Part shown: positions 55,346 to 64,000 of the stretch, piece by piece
Numbering within the stretch: the first letter of the stretch is position 1
Layout of the letters: every line of letters starts with the position of its first letter
Source of the DNA: Symbiodinium natans
Lineage: Eukaryota; Sar; Dinophyceae; Suessiales; Symbiodiniaceae
Reading direction: 5' to 3'
Assembly (NCBI GenBank): GCA_905221605.1
Contig: CAJNDS010002453.1
Coordinates: 166,001-230,000 of the forward strand
DNA: 64,000 bases
Notes under the pieces: generated by a model
The model's input: only the letters and a program-made list of their open reading frames with translations
Database searches by the model: none
What the model was told of the DNA's origin: nothing
Program-made: the position numbers and the translations under genes

Positions 55346-57402
55346 AGCCACAAGAGACATAAGAGTGTCAGAAAGGTTCAGCCCAGGCATCAGCAGACTT
55401 GCAGCCTGAAAGTGATGGCAACCCTAGGACCAGTAGTGCAAACCCTAAAACTCAACTCAAGGCAGCCCTAAACCCTGACCAGCACCATGAGTACAAGGAA
55501 CGTGGTGGCAGAACTGTCTTGCATGCTGCCACGGCTCATTTGAGGGCTCAGACACGAACCCAAAAGACACTTGGCAAAAGCAGTAGACGCTGGGAAGAAG
55601 CAGAGTCGGGGAAAGGGGCAGCGCATGCTGAGGGGATTCTGACACAATGACTTGATCGGCTGCAGCCTCAGCGGTTGAATCGGCACGTCTTCCGAGCTTG
55701 GGCACCGTTTCGTAACACGACAGTTGCGGCGTGTCAGAGACATAATTTCATGCTGACCCTGGTTTGTCTGCCTGGCAGGACCTGAGCCTGAAAATCTCCC
55801 CCGGAGCAATGAACTGGCTGCAGCACGAGACTAGCGAGGTGGCTGCGGGGCATGGGATCATCCCCGAGAGCAGAAATGGCAAACAAGGAACGCAACTGGG
55901 GACTGGGGAGCCAACTTTCACAACGCACACCTCACCTTGTGCCAGCGGTTCTTTTTTCAGCTGAACTCCTCTTCAGCCAACAACAGTGCTGAGCGTCAGG
56001 CCGCCCCTTTCCATCGCGCCCAGAGGCCACTTAAGCTGCAACAAGCTGTAGGCTGGGTCAGCACAAAAGATCAAGCATTCCGGGCGTGAGCAAGAACGCG
56101 TCTGTGCGACCTGCGTGTGGTGTTGTCAGGTCCCTTTCAGGCGTCAGCTCGCAGGCTGCGCAAGATTGCGCAAGCCCATGCACCCAACAGCAACAGGAGG
56201 CCCTGGTCCCATGGCCCGCTATGCCACTACGGTCCCTGGCCCTGGGACTGTGGGTTGGCCCTGCTCCAGAGCACTCCTGCGGCGTCAGGTCTAGGAGTCT
56301 GCACGCTCCAGCCAAAGGCAGAAAGGCCAGAAAAGGCCAGAAAGCCAGAAAGGCCGACTGAGATGACAAGAGCTTACAAATCAGCGGCCCTCCGCCAGAT
56401 TTGCTCAAAAACACGTGTACCAAACTATGGTCTAGGCAAGTGGTGCAGAGACACAGAAGTGCTTGTGCGAGCTGAATGTCATGAAGCCACAAAGTTGGCC
56501 TGAGAGCCTGAGAATCTGCATCACCCCTAAGCCTCATTAGGCAAGGATGTGCTAGGCATTTTTTGCGGAATGCATAACCCTACCCTGGACCCGGTCCCGG
56601 ATCTATTTTCTCAAGCTACCGGAGCCGATGGCAGCCGAAGACATGTTGACCACTCGTCATAGTTCGACGTTTAAGAAAAATGAAGCACGAATCCTCAGTC
56701 CAACATGGTCCCATTATTGGGGGGTCAGATCAGGCTTTCTGACACAATTCAATGTCAAGAGCAACTGATATCCAGCGCGCGCTCGCATGCAGATGGCACA
56801 GCGCAGCACGGCTTCAAGAGTTTGGAAAATCCGGAGCTGCAGCTCCTCGAGAAGACTAGTAGGGCTGCGAACGGCATCCTAGCTGTCAGGCATTTGGGGC
56901 GAGCGTTGAGACCGTTAGGCGTTTTAATACCGAGCGGGGCCGCCGGTCTCCAGCCCCGGTTAGGCATCTGGGACGGGTGATGAAACGCAATGGAGCCCGG
57001 ACTGAACGGACTGACCACCTGCAAAGTGTGCATTGAACGCCTTGCATTGAACGCCTTGCTCGTTGCTGGCTTTCAGGCCCAGGGACCATCCACAGAGCTT
57101 ACGGTTGAAGAGCCCGGTGTCCGTTGCAATGCGGGTGCTCGGTGCGAAAATCAGCTGGGTGCCGGGACTACTGCTCACAGTCCGCAGCACGGCGGCAAAT
57201 TCAGCTTACGCTTGTTTGCGTCGTTTTGCGCAGTCGCTTGTTTTGTGGGTACAGAACTCTGTGCTTTTCATCAGTCGAGCGCAAAAGAGTGTACCAAGCC
57301 ATTGTCTTGGCAAGTGATGAGCAGGCATCAGCATTAGAAGCAGCTGTTGAATTCGCTCTGGCTTGTGTTTGGGGTACGGAACTCTGTGCTCAGACTCTCT
57401 AG

Positions 57403-58990
57403 GAGTACGTGCCACTTCTACCGGCCACATCGACTTCCCAACAGCGGCTGATTCAGGCCAGGCTGTCTGTGAGAGAACCGACAAAGTTTCTGCAGGTACG
57501 TATGACTGAGCTGGAACGGGCAAGCGTAGTTGCAGCGGACTCGCGCCTCAGTCCAGACTTCTGGCAGGCCGCCGCATTGCACATCCCGCTGCATGCCCAA
57601 GTCACCCCACCTGCAAGCAGCTCTGCATCAATTAGCAAGTGTCTTCATCCAGCCAGGTGTCTACTTGCGTTGCATTGCTGCTGCTGCTGCTGCTGGTGCT
57701 GCTGCTGCTGCACGCAGTCCCCACCTGCTTGCAGGGCCAAGCCATTCTCAACGGGTGCCCATTAAGAGTTGCGGCAGCGCCTGCACTAATCGCGGCGTGC
57801 CCAGAAACTTCCTGTGAGGCCCGATCTCCCTGTCAAGGTGGTTCTTCAGGCAGGTGTGAGTAGCTGCAGGGGAATGGAGCTGCTGACACTACTTGCCCTG
57901 GCACTTATGGGATCTTGGACAACGTCCCCCTCACAATTACCGGCGCATGCAGAATCAAGACCTGAGGCATCGGGGCTTCACAGGCAAGCTCGTACTTCTC
58001 GGCAACTTACATGTTTGGTGATTGGAGGCTCAAAAGCAGCCCATGCTGAAGGAACATTGGCGAAAGCGGCGAAGGCCATTTATTCCCGCAACTTTCCAGC
58101 ATTTATGCCCAGGTGCTCGAAGTCGAATGTGAACACAAGTGCGCCCGAGATGCAAAGTGCCGGCAGGAACCTGCCAGAGCCTGGCAGCCTCACGATGCGT
58201 CGCGGGTGGGGCCTGCGTTGCAGTACAGTCCTTGAGTCCTTTAAGGCCTTAAGGCTTACGTGCTTGCCAACCCAGACTCTTGCGACAGAGTGGGCCATGA
58301 CTGTGGTCCCAAGTGGTCATGAGCTGACACTAAGTGCTCATGCAGCTTTGGGCTGATAGGATGACAGCTCTGTCAACCTTAGCACTCTTAGCTATAACAG
58401 CCAGGCTTCACGAGGGTTTGGATGGGTTTGGCATGCCGGCAGATGCCCCGCGGGTAGCGGGGCAAATGCTTAGCAGGCTCTTGGCAAAAGGGACATCTAG
58501 GCCATCTGCCGCCACGGTCTGCGGGTAAGAAGGCTGCACTCCGTCCGGAGGTTGATTTTGTAACCCCAGTGACAGCAAGGGCCTTTAAAAGTTTTGAGAC
58601 TGCAGGGCCCTGCAGTCTCTGTGAGCCTTCAAAATCTTCCAGTCTGACGTGGCAGGGGATGCAGGCGTGTCGCAAGAACCCACAGACAAACGTCGCAAAA
58701 GGGCCGGCCAGGCCTGACATCTGTTGCATAGCATAGCCAATGTACTGAATGTGCTGGGTGAAAGCAACGCCAGGCTGACTGCAGGGGATGCGTTGCTTGC
58801 TGCGACGGACGAGACGAAAGAGTGCTTGTCGCGACGCAAAAAGGTGTTTCACATGTTTCACAGCTTGGAGCTAGCAGCTAGAAAAGTCAAACTTCTGTTG
58901 CAGGAACTGAATTGGAGAACAAAGCATGCTTCGCTTGTTCCGGTGATCCTTCACGTGGAAGGCTGTTGCAATCCCACGGCCCCTCATTAA
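57403..58990 (+). CDS. 3' part of an unknown plus-strand gene
   Basis: Three good exons. 57403-57600 (66 codons: EYVPLLPATSTSQQRLIQAR, LSVREPTKFLQVRMTELERA, ADSRLSPDFWQAAALHIPLH), GT donor. 58346-58524 (LWADRMTALSTLALLAITAR, LHEGLDGFGMPADAPRVAGQ, MLSRLLAKGTS), donor GTAAGA, phase 2. 58732-58990 (IANVLNVLGESNARLTAGDA, DETKECLSRRKKVFHMFHSL, ELAARKVKLLLQELNWRTKH, ending TAPH, TAA). The last join is phase-consistent. Material between 57601 and 58345 is unresolved, although a frame at 57814-58356 is open for 180 codons. The C-terminal exon is strongly helical. No family is recognised. Confidence 0.55.
57670..57712. repeat. CTG trinucleotide microsatellite
   Basis: About 14 CTG/GCT units with one GTG interruption, seen directly. 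Confidence 0.95.
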
Positions 58991-60589
58991 TTCATCCCAA
59001 AGCCGGAGCCGTGTAGCTGTGACAAGTGTGCCACAGTCAATATCACTGGTTCAAACAAACTATCGTTTCCTTGTCATGCTTCACGTTTGTTCCAATGAGG
59101 CCCCCTGGACTCAACGGAATACACGGCATACACGGAATACGGCAGCTCGACATCTTGGTGCTATCGTTTTTCATTTGTCCTCTATCGTTGTCCTATGAAG
59201 ACGGGTGCTCATGTTAGCGCTCAGAAGCCCATCAGACTCTTCACTCTTGAGCAGCCAGGCTGATTGGCTAGCCGGTATCGACCGAAAGTGGACTGAAGGC
59301 ATGTTCTTCGAAGACCATAGCTGGATACCTCAAACCGCACAGCTCAGCACAGCTGGGCTTCCTCAGGGGCTTGTGCGGTCGTGTGCGCAAGCAAACTTCA
59401 AATTCGGCGTGCTGTCATGTCCTAGAGCTCACCCCTCCAGAGAGTAGCGCACAAGGTCCCCCGCTGCTTTTGCGACGCTAGGCTGGTGCATGTAGAAAAA
59501 AGTCAATTGAACAGTTAAGACCTGGCAGCAACTATCGCGCGCTCACGCGCCACTCGACCGTAGCAGACGTGGCCCAATCAAATCTTAACCCGCTATCTTG
59601 CTCCTTTCATGGAGGGCTTATTACGCTCAATTCAATACCCCTTCAAGGGGGAGCTCAAAGGAAGCCCCGGCCAGGCTGCGGCTATGCTTCCGGCCCCGAC
59701 TCTGAGGATACGGACTTGGATTGTCTGGGCCCAGCGCGCCAAATTTTGTAGCCCAAAAACCTGGGAATGCAAGGGCCGCCGGCTTGGGCAGACGAGGCCA
59801 ACATTGGGCCCGACCACGCCGAGATACAGGATGTCTATTGCTGTGGCTTCATAGGAGTTTTGACCGCTCTTGTGATTTCAGAAGAATTGGGCTCTGGTCT
59901 ATGGGAAAGTGATGTGGCACGGCACGGCCCCAATGATGCTGCTTCCTTCATTTTTTGAGGAATGCCAGGCTAACGTGGCAGCTTCATGCAAAGGTTCAAG
60001 AAGTGCAGAGTGTTGGATGATCTACGCAATCTACGCCTGATCCGTGAGAAGGGATCCCGAAATGCACCTGGAGACCGTCAATCCAGAACAAACGGCACCA
60101 GAGTCTCCCAAATCGAGGCCTGCATGCCTTGCGAAATGCTCCAGCTATCTTACTACTATCTTACTGCCTCAAATTCACGGAGGCTCCACCTCTGGTGCAC
60201 GTGAGAGAACAGCAAAATCCTCCGCAGCAGCCTCGCCGGGAAGTCCTTAACTTCTCGTCTCTCGCAGTTTGCCCCACTCATCTGCGGGACGACAGAAACA
60301 GGCTCATAAGCATTCGCTTCAGCACACCTTCCAGGGGCAAACTCAGCGCAAGCCGAATCGGTGCAGCCATCCAGAAGCCTCATTGGCCTCATTGGAATCC
60401 TCATTGGAAGCCTCATTGGAAGCCTCATAGGCTTGCATGGGCTTGCGGGGCTTGCGCACGCCAAAGGCTTGCCCTGGAGTCGTGACCGGTGCAGCCCTTG
60501 CCTGTCACTGTCACCTCATGTGATGCAGCTCCTTGGTGTGTGTGGCGAGTGATGCGAGTGCAGCTTAGGCCAGCTTAGGAACCGTTCAT

Positions 60590-60676
60590 CCCGATAGGCC
60601 CCGATAGGCCCCGATAGGCCCCGATAGGCCCCGATAGGCCCCGATAGGCCCCGATAGGCCCCGATAGGCCCCGATG
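60590..60676. repeat. 10-bp tandem repeat CCGATAGGCC
   Basis: Eight exact copies plus a CCGATGGGC variant, seen directly. Confidence 0.97.
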
Positions 60677-62794
60677 GGCTGAGCTTGAGCATCTCGAGGC
60701 CCAACGGCATCCCAACGGCCCAACTTGGCCCAACGCCTGAGTTGACCCTGGCGGCTCTGGAGACTCTGGGGTTGGGATCTGCGCTGCCGGATAGAGCAGC
60801 ATCGTTTTGCTGAAATCCATAGGAAAGAGGAGGAATCGGGTCATGTCTACAGCAACGCGAACTGAGCTTTTCTCGGCACTCAACCAGGTCGTCTCGAGTG
60901 TAGTTCCATCGGCAAAACTCATGACGAACACTGTAGGGTTTCAGAAGAGATGTCTTTATATGCTTCGTACACCTACTTGTGATGGTCACGCAAAACTGGG
61001 TGTCGAGTGCTCCCTCAATGCGGGGTCTCGACGATATGGATTACAAACTACAGTCACTGGTTGACGCTGACGGTGCGAAACACTGAAGAACCACTTATGG
61101 TGCGGAGGCGCCCTCAGCAGAAGAGGTCAAGACCCAAGCGGAGGCCACTCACAAATGCAGATCTGTGAACCTGCAACTGCGCCTTCAAGTCCGACACCCA
61201 GACAGCTGGCAGTTGATGCGGCCCTTGTGGAGCGAGCAAGCACAACCCTGATAACTCAATGAGCGCTGCGAGCTCAGGAGCTTGCTTTCAGTTTTTGACC
61301 CAAAGTTGCTTCAATACACGAGCACATGCTAGTGACAGGCACGCAAACGACGTCTTCGACAGGCAAAAGCAATGTGCGCATTTGCCTTGGCATACCTGAA
61401 ATTGCATGGCATTGGCGAAGCTCTTGGCCTAAGTACCTTGTGCGGTGTCTGGTCCGTAAATATCTTGCAATGCAAACCACTGCGTATCATAACACATGGG
61501 CAAGGCATCATGCAACGGGCTAACACGTTGCATCAACTTGGACCCCCGTGCCCGCCAGCACGGCTGCGGCAGTCAGCTTTGTCTCTGTGCACACTGTGCA
61601 GCTGGGAGCGGCACCAGCAAGTCCAAGGCTAAGTCCAAGGCTGGTCACTGCCGCAGGGTTGGTAAACAGCCTCGACGCCAGTATACGTCCCGACAAGTTA
61701 TACAGCGTCACCTCGGCAGGAGCTTCAAGCAAGAGTCCCATCAGGTTGACACTGCTTGCAACTCACTCGAAACGACACACGCTGCCACGGTGCACTGAAT
61801 ATTCGTGCTTTGGCAGAGCTTTCTGCCCAACCCAACCCCCCAAAGTGGATCTGGGCCTCTGGGCATCTTACGAGGATACATTATAGGGACCTTCTTGTGA
61901 TTAGTGTTCTGTTTGTGTCACGAGTTTATTGGGATGATGTTGATCTTTCAGGATAACATCGAAAGATCTTGGCTGCCTGAAGATGTCTTGTTACAGTCTC
62001 ACCTTCAAACTTGCTGTCATTCTCGTTTGGTGCTTGCGTCATTACCATTCGCACAATTCGCCTACCGTGCTCCATTATGTTCAACATAGGAAACAAGCAG
62101 ATCCCAGCCCTCTGTGTAGATCCTGTCTTAGGTGCCCTCTGCACAAAAGCCGTTCCGACCTATTGATCTAGCTAGTCTTCAGTGCGCGATCCCGCATCAG
62201 GGAGACATGTACACGCAGTACACCTCCTATGTAGAACATTTCCACAAAGGCACCAGCAAACAACAAAAATTACGCGAAAGAGACTCATGTAAGACCACAA
62301 CAGTGTCACGCTGAAACGGGTTTGAGTCCGAGTCCTAGCAGTCCTAGCATGCAGACTTTGACGCTGCGAGGCAAGGGCGTGGACCAAATGTCAGTGCAAA
62401 CATCTCCTGCGACACAAAGACATGATGGGGCGGATGCTGCCACGTTAACCCGGTAACATGTGGGAATCATAGGGACTTATTGCAGCCAAATGCAATGGTT
62501 TGCAGCGGTATTTATAAATGAGGACCGTGGAAAGACGCCCGAAACACGACCCCTGAGCAGCTGCTAAGCGATCGTAAGTTCCGCGCACGCAGCGGCATGT
62601 GAACATCACTGCTCATTCTTGTCCTGCTAGCTGAACCTGGCTGCCGCAACCGCATGAAACCCAAGGCACTCTCGCTCAATCAAGTATTTATGCAGCACCT
62701 CACACGGCCCACGAGGAGAAATTGTGCCCTTATGGCCCGGTTTGAGCAAAAGCAGCTGTACGGGTACCTGTTTTCAAAAATAAGTACAAGTATC

Positions 62795-63325
62795 ATTGCG
62801 AACTCACATACCAGGTATTACTTCCTTCAAATGACAACCCAATTCCAACACGAAAATGAAAATCCACCAAAGCAAGGTCTACAGTGCACTCTCTTTTTCT
62901 TTGCATGTTCACGAACATTTCGATCGAGGCGACCTCCATGCACGAGCGGTGCGCAAGCGAACCCATAAGACCAGAGTGCATCTCCCCTTTAACGCCGGGG
63001 GTGGCTGGGTGGGAAAATAAACATCTGAGCTGAATGCTGAAGACGCGCGCAACGACTGCAAAATGCAATAAAACTCAAGCGAAATCAACTAAAATCTTCA
63101 GGCAGAGCTCTCACCCACCCCACCTGCACCAGCTCCACAAGACACTTCTTGTGTAGCCAATTTTCAGACAAACGGAGAAATGAACTCAAATACCACACTA
63201 CTTCTGTCAAATGAAAACTCAATTCTAACTCCAAATTTCCACCAAGGTAAGTTGCGACCGAACATCTCGGACAGTGGACTCTTGTTTATTGAATGGTGCG
63301 AACGAAAAGAACATGCACGAGTGCT
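62795..63325. repeat. Degenerate direct repeat pair
   Basis: 62795-62950 and about 63185-63325 share the blocks TTC(A/T)AATGA.AAC.CAATTC, AAATTTCCACCAA/AAATCCACCAA, a CAGTG.ACTCT block and CATGCACGAG. They are clearly related but well diverged. Function is unknown. Confidence 0.6.
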
Positions 63326-64000
63326 GCAAAAACAACCTCTCCCCATCCTTGCGGTGGGTGCTACCACACGTTGCGTTCACGCGAAGTCTTGCTCCCGAAT
63401 TCAAAGCCACTGGGGCTTGCTTGAGCCTGATCTCTCAATGATTATTGATTACACGTCTTCGGTGTCACTCACATTGGGCGTATGAAAACGGTACATGCCT
63501 GTAAAACACCAAAATCAACCACAAAAAACATGGTGCTCCATGGAATGCAAACTCTAGCACCTCTTTGCTGCAGCTAGGAGCACTACCTGCGCTTTCGCGG
63601 ATTTTTCATCCATACTTTCGCGGGACTCTTGCCAAAAACCCTGGATCCGACATGCCCCATGGAGGTTTTAAGGCGGCATGGTTTGCAGTGCGTCTGTGGC
63701 TGCATGGCCTGAGAACCTGGGCCAGCTTGTAGCATTCATTGTAGAAGCAATAGCGATCACGCAGCAAGTTGGTACTTCCAGAACATTCCTTCACTGTTTG
63801 TTCCAAAACCACGTCGAAACCATTCCTGCAGCGCAAGGCCTTAACGAAAGTAAAGTATGCCCGATTCACAAGTCCTGGAGCAAGTCCTGCAACTGAACAT
63901 GGAAGCCTGGAGATACCACATCTCTGTAGCTTTCTTGCGAATTTTTGCAAGTTCGCGCCATTTATGGACGAGATCCCTCTGACCTACGATTGTCCTGCGC

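Larger units (their letters stand above)
52942..57402. other. Region with no well-supported gene
   Basis: Contains the 9-bp CAG-rich repeat at 53612 and several mid-sized plus frames. 53300-53845 (181 codons) runs through the repeat. 54395-54913 (172 codons) is Arg-rich at its end. The 54986 frame is listed separately. Around 56.8-57.3 kb frames on both strands are protein-like, and I cannot choose between them. Confidence 0.35.
58991..64000. other. Region with no supportable gene
   Basis: Possible isolated exons on plus: about 59256-59420 (ADWLAGIDRKWTEGMFFEDH) and about 59820-59925 (AEIQDVYCCGFIGVLTALVI). At 63950-63606 (minus) and 63678-63896 (plus) both strands give protein-like frames. 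A plus frame starts at ATG 62654 (MKPKALSLNQVFMQHLTRPT). None has enough splice support to call. Confidence 0.35.

Noticed and set aside
59256-59420. Reverse transcriptase GLPQG motif on plus
   Set aside because: The phrase AGLPQG alone is too short; the expected following residues and a YxDD box are absent.

Overview
The window looks like nuclear DNA from a dinoflagellate, probably close to the Symbiodiniaceae/Suessiales. The evidence is internal. Coding sequence is broken into many short exons whose reading phases join exactly, but the intron donors are mostly GC, some GT and some GA, with AG|G at many junctions; that mix is characteristic of dinoflagellates. There are TTTAGGG-type repeats, many short-period tandem repeats, and no bacterial operon structure. 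No searches were run. Gene models rest on reading-frame continuity, splice-phase agreement and recalled protein families.

Left part (5.3-23 kb), all on the minus strand. A RavA/MoxR-type AAA+ ATPase lies at 5365-7446 in six phase-consistent exons. Upstream and co-oriented is a large gene with its predicted stop at 8118, more than 35 exons and over 1,000 residues, running at least to 18816. It encodes an uncharacterised protein with an N-terminal module common in dinoflagellate proteins, a Cys/His exon that may bind zinc, and a long conserved core. One of its introns holds about 280 bp of TTTAGGG repeat and another holds a run of about 40 T (sense strand). A further strong minus-strand exon is at 22776-23024; its gene is unresolved.

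Middle part (23-35.9 kb): repeats, and apparently a strand switch. It contains a 640-bp minisatellite, a four-copy 296-298 bp tandem array with a possible small Cys-containing peptide gene, an 848-bp-period tandem duplication, a 341-382 bp tandem array and several dispersed repeat pairs.

Right part (35.9-59 kb): the supportable genes are on the plus strand. These are a small gene at 35.94-36.72 kb, a multi-exon gene at about 40.7-43.9 kb, a 59-77 residue gene at 46.48-46.71 kb, a two-exon gene at 49.05-49.59 kb and the 3' part of a gene at 57.4-58.99 kb. None has a product I recognise. The last 5 kb and the first 5.3 kb hold no gene I can support. The layout (minus-strand cluster, repeat-rich gap, plus-strand cluster) fits the unidirectional gene clusters known in dinoflagellates.
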